Both the position numbers and the translations under genes were made by a program. 34,992 nt of DNA from Candidatus Woesearchaeota archaeon (lineage in GTDB: Archaea > Nanobdellota > Nanobdellia > SCGC-AAA011-G17 > JACPNG01), in NCBI GenBank assembly GCA_016203135.1, contig JACQNI010000042.1, forward strand, positions 1 to 34,992, read 5' to 3'. This document shows positions 16,346-24,397 of this stretch, in pieces. Within the stretch, counting starts at the first letter, position 1. Every line of letters starts with the position of its first letter. Below the pieces are notes generated by a model. The model was not told the origin of the DNA and searched no databases. It was given only the letters and a program-made list of their open reading frames with translations.

Positions 16346-16364
16346 TTTAAACAATATGTTTAAA
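16346..16364. promoter_or_regulatory. Inverted repeat TTTAAACA-N3-TGTTTAAA in a divergent promoter
   Basis: Perfect 8-bp arms (16346-16353 and 16357-16364) contain TATA-like TTTAAA on both strands, between the membrane regulator (start 16334) and the Gly/Met-rich membrane protein (start 16389). A second perfect palindrome, atatatgcatatat, lies at 16333-16346. The site is probably a two-way promoter and possibly an autoregulatory operator. Confidence 0.45.
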
Positions 16365-16388
16365 TACTTAATTATTTTACTGGAAAAA

Positions 16389-17123
16389 ATGGAGCATATA
16401 AACAAAGAAGATCAATGCGATGAATGCAATACAAGCACAGATTATAATATTTCTGATGTTTTATTAATATTTGAAAAATCGCTGATTAAAACAGCCATTT
16501 ATACTCTAATGTTTTTAACATTAATTGAGGTAATAAGCTATTATGGATTTTTTAGAAATGTTCCAGATTTCTTCTCGAGATATGGATATTACTTAATTTT
16601 TTTAATAATAAGCATTGTAATCAATTCAGTTGCTGTATGGCATGTTAAGGCTTATAGGCATAGTTTTTCTCATATGTCTGGAATGATGATTGGAATGACT
16701 ATTGGAATGAGCTCTGGATTTAGCGTCGGATTGATAATTGGGGCTACAAATGGAATGTTTATTGGAAGCTTGGCTGGCTTAATTATAGGAATGATTATTG
16801 GTGGATATGTTGGGAATTGCTGCGGGATAATGGGTGTTATGGAGGGGATGATGGCTGGATTGATGGGTGGAATAATGGGAGCTATGACTTCTGTGATGAC
16901 ATTGAATGATAACTTAAAGGCTTTTGTACCTATTTTAACAATAAGCATATCAATTATTATGTTTGGGCTGATTGTTATGATCTATCAAGAAGAAATCGCT
17001 AAGAAAAAAGACATAGATTATAAAGGATTTGATTTTTTGCCTTTCATAACAGTAAACTTTATAATCACTATAGCATTAACATTTTTAATGGTCTATGGAC
17101 CTAGATCATTTTTATTTGGCTAA
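16389..17123 (+). CDS. Gly/Met-rich multi-helix membrane protein
   Basis: 244 residues. A short cytosolic N-terminus has CDEC (C10, C13); about six membrane segments follow. The central part (roughly 95-170) is a run of short Gly/Met-rich helices with NCCGIMGVMEGMMAG and MGGIMGAMTSVM, matching an uncharacterised membrane family that I associate with cupredoxin-domain genes. Met and Cys in the membrane suit Cu+ binding. An ATG at 16356 is in frame but falls inside the promoter repeat; 16389 is about 27 nt after TATA-like tttaaata. The cupredoxin gene follows after one base. Function is unproven; a copper channel, sensor or store is possible. Confidence 0.75.
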   Translation: MEHINKEDQCDECNTSTDYNISDVLLIFEKSLIKTAIYTLMFLTLIEVISYYGFFRNVPDFFSRYGYYLIFLIISIVINSVAVWHVKAYRHSFSHMSGMMIGMTIGMSSGFSVGLIIGATNGMFIGSLAGLIIGMIIGGYVGNCCGIMGVMEGMMAGLMGGIMGAMTSVMTLNDNLKAFVPILTISISIIMFGLIVMIYQEEIAKKKDIDYKGFDFLPFITVNFIITIALTFLMVYGPRSFLFG

Positions 17124-17124
17124 A

Positions 17125-17535
17125 ATGAAAATAGAACTTGGGATAGGAAAATTACTTGGAATCTTTGGAGTAATACTGATAGCTATATTCTTGATATTTG
17201 CTGTAAAAAATTCCTTCTCTAAGGGAGATAATGTTAATGGAAGTATTGTAAATGACAATATTGTTAATGGAGAAGGGCAAGTTGTTGATTTAACTGTTAA
17301 GGATTATAATTATTATCCTAATACAATAAACTTAGCTTATAATGTTCCTGCAAAGATTGTTGTTGATACAGATAAAGTAAAAGGATGTTTTCAAAATATA
17401 GCAATACCAGAATTTAATATAAGAAAGTTAGTTAGACAAGGAGATAATGTAATAAGTTTTATTCCTAATAAAAAAGGAACTTTCAGCTTTTCTTGCTCTA
17501 TGGGCATGGGCTTTGGAAAAATAGTTGTAAGCTAA
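17125..17535 (+). CDS. Membrane-anchored cupredoxin-like protein
   Basis: 136 residues from ATG 17125, one base after the preceding stop. One membrane anchor (10-27), a linker, then a cupredoxin-like beta domain (about 52-136). Candidate copper ligands are C88 (KGCFQNIAIPEF), C124 and M126/M128 (FSCSMGMGFGKI). The pattern GCFxxIxIP plus CSMGMG is that of a cupredoxin subfamily in which cysteines replace the usual histidines. It acts outside the membrane and may pass copper to or from the Gly/Met-rich membrane protein encoded before it. The frame is open further upstream, but that part is inside the previous gene. Confidence 0.85.
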   Translation: MKIELGIGKLLGIFGVILIAIFLIFAVKNSFSKGDNVNGSIVNDNIVNGEGQVVDLTVKDYNYYPNTINLAYNVPAKIVVDTDKVKGCFQNIAIPEFNIRKLVRQGDNVISFIPNKKGTFSFSCSMGMGFGKIVVS

Positions 17536-17536
17536 A

Positions 17537-18022
17537 ATGAGAATTAAAAAGATTAAGAATTTATTGAAGTTAAAAAATTATTTTTTATTGGTTTTTCTTT
17601 CATCTTTATTTTATATAATCTTATCTGCTATATTAGTTTATTATTTTTTTAATGGGTTTTACTTGTTTTTTAATTATAGCTTAGGGTATTATCCTTGGAT
17701 TAACATAATATTTGCTTTAATTTTATCTGTTTTATTTGGATTAAACATAGGATTGCTTATATATCGATTTAATGAGGTTAAAAAATATACAAATGAATCA
17801 GGAACTGGAATATTCACTAGCATATTAGGCATATTTTCTGCTGGATGTCCAATATGTTCCTTGACGATAATTGGCTTTATTGTTCCTGGATTAAGTGCAG
17901 CTTACAGCCTAGCAATACTTCCTTTTAAGGGATTAGAGATACAGTTATTTGGAATTTTAGTTTTAATAATAAGCATATTAATTCTAACTAAGGATGAGGC
18001 ATGCGAAACACTTTTAAAGTAA
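17537..18022 (+). CDS. Membrane protein with SAGCPICS motif
   Basis: 161 residues, four membrane helices (about 15-38, 55-77, 95-120, 130-153). SAGCPICSLT (C104, C107) lies at the start of the third helix and is followed by a proline/glycine break (VPGLSAAYSL). Small membrane proteins with a GCPxC at this position are known next to redox and metal genes, but I cannot name a characterised family. It starts 1 nt after the cupredoxin stop, so it is probably co-translated. It may exchange electrons or metal with the cupredoxin. Mostly Phe/Leu/Ile-rich, as expected for a membrane protein. Confidence 0.7.
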   Translation: MRIKKIKNLLKLKNYFLLVFLSSLFYIILSAILVYYFFNGFYLFFNYSLGYYPWINIIFALILSVLFGLNIGLLIYRFNEVKKYTNESGTGIFTSILGIFSAGCPICSLTIIGFIVPGLSAAYSLAILPFKGLEIQLFGILVLIISILILTKDEACETLLK

Positions 18023-18029
18023 GACAATT

Positions 18030-18482
18030 ATGAAATTAAAAATGAGGGAAAGTTTTTATGCAGTTTCTTTTTGGAGAAGGCTAATTGCATACCTAGTTGA
18101 TTTAGTTGTGATAAACCTCGTTGTAGTCTTGCCATTTAATCTTCTATTCAAGGAAAAAATAGCGATCAATGACTTGGGCTTTTTGATAAACAGCAATCCT
18201 GAGAAATTATTTAGTATAGTCTTTACTGGAATAATAATAGCTATATTATCTGTTGCTTATTGGGCCTTGTTTGAGTATTTTTTGTCTCAAAGTCTGGGAA
18301 AGATGTTATTCGGAATAAAAGTAATATCCTTAAGGGGAAGCTTAAAGTTTTCGCAATGTTTATTAAGAAACATCACAAAATTTTCATCATTGCTTTTGCT
18401 TTTTGATTGCATTTATATGATAAATGGCAATGGCATGAGATATTTTGACAAACTAAGCAAGACAAAAGTTGTTGGAACATGA
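18030..18482 (+). CDS. RDD-family membrane protein
   Basis: 150 residues with the RDD signature: an N-terminal SFWRRLIAYLVDLVVINLVV segment with Arg and Asp in the first helix, a second helix near 62-84, SQSLGKMLFGIKVIS, and a final helix. RDD proteins are small membrane proteins of varied or unknown role; some act in Na+/H+ exchange. It begins 7 nt after the CPIC protein gene, and its stop overlaps the SppA start (ATGA), so it belongs to the same transcript. An alternative start at 18042 is possible. Confidence 0.85.
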   Translation: MKLKMRESFYAVSFWRRLIAYLVDLVVINLVVVLPFNLLFKEKIAINDLGFLINSNPEKLFSIVFTGIIIAILSVAYWALFEYFLSQSLGKMLFGIKVISLRGSLKFSQCLLRNITKFSSLLLLFDCIYMINGNGMRYFDKLSKTKVVGT

Positions 18483-19381
18483 CAAAGAAAATATTGATTG
18501 CGGTTTTAATTTTAATAGGACTATTTGTAGTCAGCTATGCATCTTCTAAATTGGTAAATATAAGCGATAATAGGGATAAGATAGCTGTAATACCAATAAC
18601 AGGGGTTATAACTATAGATGGAGGGGGAATTGGATTTGAAAGTCAAGGAGCTAGTTCAACTGATATAGTTCAATATATTCAAGAAGCAAATAAAAATTCA
18701 AATGTTAAAGGAATATTATTAGAGATAAATTCTCCTGGGGGGAGCGCTGTAGCAAGCAAGGAGATTGCAGATGCTGTTAAAAATTCTAAAAAGCCAGTTG
18801 TTTCTTGGATCAGAGAAGTTGGGGCTAGCGGGGCTTATTGGATTTCTAGTTCATCTAAGCTGATAGTTGCAGATCCTTTGTCTATAACTGGTAGCATAGG
18901 GGTTACTGGAAGCTATCTTGAATTTTCTGATCTATTTGAAAAATATGGGGTTACTTATGAAAGACTTGTTTCTGGAAAGTATAAAGATACTGGAAGCCCT
19001 TACAAGGAATTAAATGACGATGAAAAAAGATTATTGCAAGATAAAATAAACCAGATACATGAAGTTTTTGTTGATCAAGTTGCAGGAAATAGAAAATTAA
19101 ACAGGAATGAGGTTGAAAAATTAGCTACAGGAGAATTTTACCTTGGAAAGGAAGCTTATGATCTTGGATTAGTAGATTATCTTGGAGGCAAGGATCTAGC
19201 TTTAAATTTAACTAAACAGTTGGCTGGAATAAAAGAAGCTGAATTGATAAGATATGAGAAGAAAAGGGGAATTTTTGACATTGTTGGTGGATTAACTGCT
19301 AAGAATTTTTATTACATGGGAAAAGGAATTGGAAGCGAGATTAAGACAAGCAGTTATGAGATACCTGTAAGACTGGAATAA
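18479..19381 (+). CDS. sppA: Signal peptide peptidase SppA (S49 serine protease)
   Basis: 300-residue single-domain SppA that degrades cleaved signal peptides in the membrane. An N-terminal anchor lies at 4-22, VIPITGVIT starts the catalytic domain, and INSPGGSAVAS is at about 83-93. The nucleophile is S117 in GASGAYW, and the general-base lysine is in SGKYKD (K169 by spacing to the Bacillus-type enzyme, or K167). The end has the usual GEFYLGKEAYDLGLVD. The length matches bacterial and archaeal short SppA. It is the last gene of the plus-strand operon; overlap with the RDD gene implies coupling. It could also act on membrane proteins of the island. Confidence 0.95.
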   Translation: MTKKILIAVLILIGLFVVSYASSKLVNISDNRDKIAVIPITGVITIDGGGIGFESQGASSTDIVQYIQEANKNSNVKGILLEINSPGGSAVASKEIADAVKNSKKPVVSWIREVGASGAYWISSSSKLIVADPLSITGSIGVTGSYLEFSDLFEKYGVTYERLVSGKYKDTGSPYKELNDDEKRLLQDKINQIHEVFVDQVAGNRKLNRNEVEKLATGEFYLGKEAYDLGLVDYLGGKDLALNLTKQLAGIKEAELIRYEKKRGIFDIVGGLTAKNFYYMGKGIGSEIKTSSYEIPVRLE

Positions 19382-19515
19382 AATTCTTTTGATCGTTATT
19401 AGTCTTAATTGCTTGATGGCGCACTTATCTCACTAAATTGAAGAGAGGGTACGGATACGACGAATAGCCAAATTTTACAAAGCTTTTTAAATAAGTTTTA
19501 TTTTAATTATATAAC

Positions 19516-19992
19516 ATGAATCAATTACATCCTGGAGCACGATGGCAATTTCGTATTACCGGATATTTTTTGTTTGGAATTCCTGGATTCTTTTTAAGTC
19601 TATGGATAATTCCTTTTGCTATACTATTATTTAATTCATCAATTGCAGGAATTATTCTTATTTCATATATAGTCTTCGTTATTATCGCAAGCGAGATATA
19701 CGCTAGATTGTCTTACAATCGTTGGTTTTATGAATTTACAGACGAAGGATTAAGATTGGAAAGAGGAATAATCTGGAAGAGATATAGCAATGTTCCTTAT
19801 GAAAGAATACAAAATATCGATGTGTACAGGGGAATAATAGCTAGAATGTTTGGATTTTCTAGTGTTCTAATTCAAACAGCAGGATATTCTGGACAAATCA
19901 ATGCAGAAGGCTCTATTCCTGCTGTTGACATAAATCAAGCTGAAAAGATTAGAATATTTATAATGAAGAAAATTACAAACATGAGAAAATAA
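19516..19992 (+). CDS. Membrane protein with bacterial-type PH domain (first of tandem pair)
   Basis: 158 residues: starts NQLHPGARW, two membrane helices (about 15-35 and 42-62), then a PH-like beta domain (about 65-158) typical of YdbS/YdbT proteins, with TDEGLRLERGIIWKR, VPYERIQNIDVYRGI and FGFSSVLIQTAG. Such proteins are peripheral membrane scaffolds of unknown ligand. The TATA-like element 19484-19493 is 27 nt upstream, so the mRNA is probably leaderless. Its paralogue follows 1 nt after the stop, starting with the same first ten residues. Confidence 0.85.
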   Translation: MNQLHPGARWQFRITGYFLFGIPGFFLSLWIIPFAILLFNSSIAGIILISYIVFVIIASEIYARLSYNRWFYEFTDEGLRLERGIIWKRYSNVPYERIQNIDVYRGIIARMFGFSSVLIQTAGYSGQINAEGSIPAVDINQAEKIRIFIMKKITNMRK

Positions 19993-19993
19993 T

Positions 19994-20593
19994 ATGAATC
20001 AATTGCATCCCGGAGCAAGATGGATTTTTCGATTTAATTCTTATTCACGTTTTGGATTTATTTTTTTTATCTTAATTTATTTTTTGATAATTCCTTCTTT
20101 AATTACTAATCTGTATTTTTTTTCTTTAGTACCTGGCTTAGAAGATTTTGGGCTTAGGATATTTTTTGGAGATTCTGTATTAATTAGGTTAATCGAATTA
20201 TTAATCCCATTTATTTTTATTCTTATAATTGGCGAAATTTATGCTCGGATGGGATACAATAGATGGCTTTATGAAATTACTAACGATGGCATAAAAATTG
20301 AACATGGAATAATCTGGAAAAAATACACTTCTATACCTTATGAAAAAGTTCAGAATGTTGATATTAAACGGGGAATAATTGCTCGTATGATTGGCTTTTC
20401 AAGTGTGGAAATTGAAACTGCTGGACAATCTGGTTTTGGTGGAAGATATGAATTTAGATTCTGGGGAAGAGAACAGAGGCGATACCACAGTGAGGGTTAT
20501 TTACCCGCTATAGATGTCAATGGTGCAGAAAAAATTAGAGAATTTATAATGAAGAAGATTAAACAAACCCATAGAGGCGAACAAGGACTTTAA
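19994..20593 (+). CDS. Membrane protein with bacterial-type PH domain (second of tandem pair)
   Basis: 199 residues, paralogous to the preceding gene: it begins NQLHPGARW, carries two longer membrane helices (about 20-42 and 68-90) and the same PH-like core (TNDGIKIEHGIIWKKY, IPYEKVQNVDIKRGI, GFSSVEIETAG). It differs by an insertion of about 20 residues rich in Arg/Phe/Gly (GRYEFRFWGREQRR) before the last strand, and a longer membrane part. Probably formed by tandem duplication; both products could assemble as a hetero-oligomer, as proposed for YdbS and YdbT. Ligand unknown. Confidence 0.83.
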   Translation: MNQLHPGARWIFRFNSYSRFGFIFFILIYFLIIPSLITNLYFFSLVPGLEDFGLRIFFGDSVLIRLIELLIPFIFILIIGEIYARMGYNRWLYEITNDGIKIEHGIIWKKYTSIPYEKVQNVDIKRGIIARMIGFSSVEIETAGQSGFGGRYEFRFWGREQRRYHSEGYLPAIDVNGAEKIREFIMKKIKQTHRGEQGL

Positions 20594-20855
20594 TACGTCT
20601 GTGCTCTATTTTATTAAAATTCCAACCAAAACTTCGTCAGTCTTTCAACTTAAAATTACGTAATAATTTTACTATGTCTTACGGACTATCTGCTTTGTAT
20701 TTTGGCTGATAATAGCGATTATTTGGTTCAGACCTGTAATCTTCGCCCAAATTTGACTTTGTCAAACTTTAGATAAATGTATATATTAGATTCAATAATT
20801 TTTTTAACTGATTTATAATCAAAATATTTATATCTTTTATTATTCTATAAATTGT
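20594..20855. other. Intergenic stretch without a recognisable gene
   Basis: 262 nt with no open frame of note on either strand. It contains a perfect small inverted repeat tttgac-ttt-gtcaaa at 20752-20766, a looser AAAATTA/TAATTTT repeat near 20653-20671, and a TATA-like atttatat at 20826-20833, 26 nt before the PLD-like start. Slightly richer in G+C in its middle than other spacers. I saw no clear C/D-box pair or tRNA-like fold. Confidence 0.5.
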
Positions 20856-21299
20856 ATGAATTTAGAAGATGGAATAAAATATACCTCTTTACTTATTGAA
20901 AGAGCGAAGAATAAAATATTGATCTACGATGGACATTTTGATCCTAGATTATATCAAAATGAACAAGTTGTCAGAACTATTAAGTATGCTATAAGTAGAG
21001 GAGTTAAGGTTCAAGTAGTTTGTGATGAAAATGCTGAGATTTGTAATGATGAATTAGATAGCATGATAAAAAATAAGGCTATAGATGTTTTTAGAAAAAA
21101 TTTGGATTACGGGCTTTTAAGCAGGGTATTTTCAAGCCATCATAGGGATAAAGGACATTTTATGGTAGTAGATTCTATGCATACTAGAGAAGAAGAACCC
21201 CATAAAATTGAATCTCGTAATAGAAAGGCCAATATAATATACTTTTCAGAAGATGCAGTAAATCTGGTAAATAAGTTTTATAGGTTAAGAGATTTTTAG
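20856..21299 (+). CDS. PLD-like domain protein with degenerate HKD motif
   Basis: 147 residues shaped like one phospholipase D-type half: IERAKNKILIYDGHFDP strand, TIKYAISRGVKVQVVCDENAE, then KGHFMVVDS at about 100-108 where an HKD motif (HxKxxxxD) is expected. The H and the later D are present, but the lysine is replaced by Met, so catalysis is doubtful. PLD-like proteins act on phosphodiesters of lipids or DNA; a pseudo-enzyme or nucleic-acid binder is possible here. The start is 26 nt after a TATA-like element. No neighbour suggests a pathway. Confidence 0.7.
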   Translation: MNLEDGIKYTSLLIERAKNKILIYDGHFDPRLYQNEQVVRTIKYAISRGVKVQVVCDENAEICNDELDSMIKNKAIDVFRKNLDYGLLSRVFSSHHRDKGHFMVVDSMHTREEEPHKIESRNRKANIIYFSEDAVNLVNKFYRLRDF

Positions 21300-21420
21300 A
21301 ATATCTCTAGAGATTATTCTTAGAATTTAGTTCTCGTTCTAAATTTATCGTAAGATTTACGGATTTTTACAAGAAAAGTTTAAAAAGATTAAAAATAAAA
21401 CTAAGTAAAGGTGCTTTAAA

Positions 21421-21702
21421 TTGAAGGATATAGGCAAAACATTATCTATTATTGCTCAAATAATAGCATATATTTTAGCAATCATTATTATAATTCAACT
21501 ATTGAAGTCTATTTATGGAGGAACTTGGCAAGTAGAGAATGTAATTTTGGCTATCCTTGTATTTAACTTTACTATTAGCGTTACTATTGTTGGTTATTTA
21601 TTCCACTTAAATAATAATATATTGCATATAAACAACAGAATTTCTGAAGTTGATAAAACAATTCATGGCCATCTTGAGTGGCATAAGGCTAAAAATAATT
21701 AA
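21421..21702 (+). CDS. Small two-helix membrane protein (TTG start)
   Basis: 93 residues: two membrane helices (about 8-28 and 40-62) and a cytosolic helical tail rich in Asn/His (NNNILHINNRISEVDKTIHGHLEWHK) that may form a short coiled coil. The start is TTG, with a weak GGTG 8-12 nt upstream; no ATG is available near the N-terminus. Upstream there is an AATTTAG/CTAAATT inverted repeat near 21327-21348. No family recognised; function unknown. Confidence 0.6.
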   Translation: MKDIGKTLSIIAQIIAYILAIIIIIQLLKSIYGGTWQVENVILAILVFNFTISVTIVGYLFHLNNNILHINNRISEVDKTIHGHLEWHKAKNN

Positions 21703-21777
21703 AGAAATTTTTATTTGAATAAAACTTTCTTAGCAGATGTTATGCCTAATCCCAGTTAAAGATAGAAACAGAGAGAT

Positions 21778-22080
21778 TTATTTTAATTTTACTTTACTTG
21801 GTTTGTAGTAATATTTTTCCATGAACATTCCAGTTCCTTTCATTGCAATATATCCTAACCCTAAAATTCCTGCAGTCTCTACTAATGGAATGCCAATTTG
21901 TCCCGTCAAATATCCGGCATAACCAACAATATTTCTTATTTGTGGTTCATATTTATGTACATAATTTTCTAATCTTATAGTATTATCTATAGCTTCATTT
22001 AAAAGAGCAATACCAACAGTACCCTGCAATAAATATTTCATTGGTTTTTTTTTAACTTGCGATATTAAATTGTCTGCCAT
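21778..22080 (-). CDS. Small uncharacterised membrane-associated protein
   Basis: 100 residues with two moderately hydrophobic Gly-rich segments (about 17-30 and 50-82) and basic termini. A good ribosome binding site (AAGGAG, 5 nt before the ATG) and TATA-like sequence near 22110 support expression. No motif with known function. It lies between the convergent two-helix protein and the XPD helicase gene and may share the helicase promoter region. Confidence 0.6.
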   Translation of the reverse strand: MADNLISQVKKKPMKYLLQGTVGIALLNEAIDNTIRLENYVHKYEPQIRNIVGYAGYLTGQIGIPLVETAGILGLGYIAMKGTGMFMEKYYYKPSKVKLK

Positions 22081-22121
22081 TTTATCTCCTTGAGTTTAGT
22101 AAGGATAATATATTTATAAAT

Positions 22122-23993
22122 TTATTCTTTATTATTTTCAAATAATTCTTTTATCAATGGTATTGGATTTACTGTTGTCTTGAATTCCCAGTCCTTTGGA
22201 AAACATCTTGAATAATTTTTCCATTTGTATCTTTCGTCTAAAAAAATTATAACGCCTTTATCGTCTTTGGATCTTATGCATCTACCTGCGGACTGGATGC
22301 ATTTTATCATTGCAGGAAACAAGTAGCCATAATCCCAGCCCTTGTTGAATCTTGCATCATAATACTTTATCAGCTCTTTTGTTTCTAGATCTTGCTTAGC
22401 CAAAGGCAAACCAACAATTATAACTGCTTTTAAAAAATCTCCAGGAAGATCTATGCCTTCACCAAAACTGCCAGAAGTTGCTGCCAATAAAACAGCTCCA
22501 GAATCTTTATAACTTTTAAAATTTTCAAGAATATTTTCTCTTTCTAACTTGCTTAAGCCTTGCTGCTCAAGGAAAGTTGTTTTTTCACATAAATTTTGAA
22601 AGTAGAAGTTTACTTTGTCTCTTAAATGATAGCTTGGGAAAAATACTGCTGAGTTTCCATCGATGTTGTTTACTAAAGAGCTTGTGACAACGGCTATTTT
22701 GTTATACATATCTTCGTCTCTAAAAGTGAACTTAGTTGTTGTCTTAGGAATTATCAAATTCAAACGATTGTGTTTTGGAAATGGATCATTATAAACCTTT
22801 AATTCTGCTTGAATTCCAAGTAAATCTCGATGCATCTCTAGTGGATTTAATGTGCCGCTCATGCCTATTACTAGTGCTTGTTCAGCTATTTCTTTCATTA
22901 TAAAACTTGGATCTAGGCATCTATAGGACAAATTTATGCTTGTATATCCTTTTTTATCTAAGCCTTTAGTCAAGATTCTTGCAAAACCTTCATCTTGGCC
23001 GAGCCATTCTTTTAAGAAATTGGATAAGCTCTTGCAGAAACTTCTTCTTTTATTTTCAAGTATCTGCTTTCCGACAAACCTTAGATTTTCTATTAATTCT
23101 TCATAATCAACAATATCAATTACTTTTTTTATGAATTCATTTTTATTTATCAAGACTTCGTTTTCTCCATCAGGAAATTTTTTTGTTAAACTTTCTAGTA
23201 TTTGAGATAATGAGTCAATGTCTTCTGCTATTTCTTTAAATCCAAGGGATACAGCTTCTCTTTTTGCACCACTGATTGCAAACGTTGAAAGATTTATAGT
23301 CATTAAATCTCTTATTCTTGAAGCTAGATTATGGGCTTCGTCAAATATCAAGATACAATTGCTAAGATCCTTAAATATTTTTTTAAACAAATGCTCTCTT
23401 ATGCTAGGACTTAAGATATGATGATAATCAGCTATGATAACCTTTGATTTTTGTGCATGGATTGCATTTATTTCATAAGGACAAACAGAATTTTCTGAAC
23501 ATACATCAATCACTTGGTTTACATTTAAAGTTCCTTCTTCAATTTTTTCTAGGGTTATTCTTGTGTTTAAAGAAAGTTTTTCATTTTCTTTGAGATTATT
23601 GTAATACATACAGGCATTTTTATCTACAATTTCCTTGCAAAATTCGTAAAATTCTCCGGAACTAAGATCTTGGACATTGGGTTGTAAGCACATCCATTTT
23701 TTTCCTATGAAATCTGCTACTTTAAAGTCTAAATTATATTTTTTCTTTATCAAACTTATTGTTTCCATTGCAATCTTATGTTGGGTATGCTTTGAGGTTA
23801 GAAAGAAAATTGTTTTTTCCTTGTCTTTTTCCAAGACATAAGATAAAGTCGCTGTTAAAACACTTGCAGTTTTTCCTAATCCAGTCGGGGCATGGATTAG
23901 AATATGGTTTTTATTTTCCAGGGCTTCAATTATATCCTGGATTATTACTTCCTGGACTTCTCTGACTTGTTCATGCGGGAAAAGAAGATTCAT
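22122..23993 (-). CDS. xpd: XPD/Rad3-type iron-sulfur DNA helicase
   Basis: 623-residue superfamily 2, 5'-3' helicase of the XPD family, used in DNA repair. Walker A is APTGLGKT (K41), the DEAH box is at 218-221 (IFDEAHNL), and the 4Fe-4S domain has C102, C119, C128 and C171 (CPYE), with C165 nearby. The C-terminal helicase half ends with SAGRCIRS, motif VI. Length fits archaeal XPD. All catalytic and cluster ligands are present. It is monocistronic as far as can be seen, with a promoter shared with the divergent gene at 24086. Confidence 0.95.
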   Translation of the reverse strand: MNLLFPHEQVREVQEVIIQDIIEALENKNHILIHAPTGLGKTASVLTATLSYVLEKDKEKTIFFLTSKHTQHKIAMETISLIKKKYNLDFKVADFIGKKWMCLQPNVQDLSSGEFYEFCKEIVDKNACMYYNNLKENEKLSLNTRITLEKIEEGTLNVNQVIDVCSENSVCPYEINAIHAQKSKVIIADYHHILSPSIREHLFKKIFKDLSNCILIFDEAHNLASRIRDLMTINLSTFAISGAKREAVSLGFKEIAEDIDSLSQILESLTKKFPDGENEVLINKNEFIKKVIDIVDYEELIENLRFVGKQILENKRRSFCKSLSNFLKEWLGQDEGFARILTKGLDKKGYTSINLSYRCLDPSFIMKEIAEQALVIGMSGTLNPLEMHRDLLGIQAELKVYNDPFPKHNRLNLIIPKTTTKFTFRDEDMYNKIAVVTSSLVNNIDGNSAVFFPSYHLRDKVNFYFQNLCEKTTFLEQQGLSKLERENILENFKSYKDSGAVLLAATSGSFGEGIDLPGDFLKAVIIVGLPLAKQDLETKELIKYYDARFNKGWDYGYLFPAMIKCIQSAGRCIRSKDDKGVIIFLDERYKWKNYSRCFPKDWEFKTTVNPIPLIKELFENNKE

Positions 23994-24085
23994 ATAGCTG
24001 GATATTTGTTAAATTTATAAAACAATCGTTTATATCTTATAAAAACATAGAAAGTTATAATAAGAAGTTATTTCTATGAATTTGC

Positions 24086-24385
24086 ATGGATCTAGAAATA
24101 AGATTGGCACAACTTATGGGGGATAGGGAAATAGCTAGCAAGACATGTGAAGCTTTAATATCAAGATCACATAGCTTATTTGAGAGAGCAAGAATAGAGA
24201 ATAGTTATTTAAAAAGAAAGTTTTATTTTTATTTAGCCTTGGAGATTCAAAGATTTGGGATTAGATATTCAAACAAGGGTTCTAAATACCTTGATGAATA
24301 TATAAGACTTAGGGATAATACTTTAAAAGATATTAAAGGAAATGCTAAGGCACTTGGATATAAAGTTGAATTAGAACCATTGTAA
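24086..24385 (+). CDS. Uncharacterised 99-residue helical protein
   Basis: All-helical, charged, soluble protein (MDLEIRLAQLMGDREIASK, later RKFYFYLALEIQRFGIRYSNK). No membrane segment or cysteine cluster; one Cys at 21. It is similar in build to small DPANN proteins of unknown role. The pattern of spaced leucines and charged residues would allow a helical bundle or dimer. It is divergent from xpd, with TATA-like sequence near 24036-24045, and convergent with the AspRS gene. No function can be assigned. Confidence 0.6.
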   Translation: MDLEIRLAQLMGDREIASKTCEALISRSHSLFERARIENSYLKRKFYFYLALEIQRFGIRYSNKGSKYLDEYIRLRDNTLKDIKGNAKALGYKVELEPL

Positions 24386-24397
24386 AAATATTTGTAA

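Noticed and set aside
16670-16948. Antisense Pro/Ile-rich frame opposite the Gly/Met-rich membrane protein
   Set aside because: The repetitive protein is the reverse image of Gly/Met/Ile codons of the real gene.
19382-19515. Possible C/D-box small RNA in the spacer before the PH genes
   Set aside because: A more GC-rich patch exists, but no proper C box with matching D box could be found.
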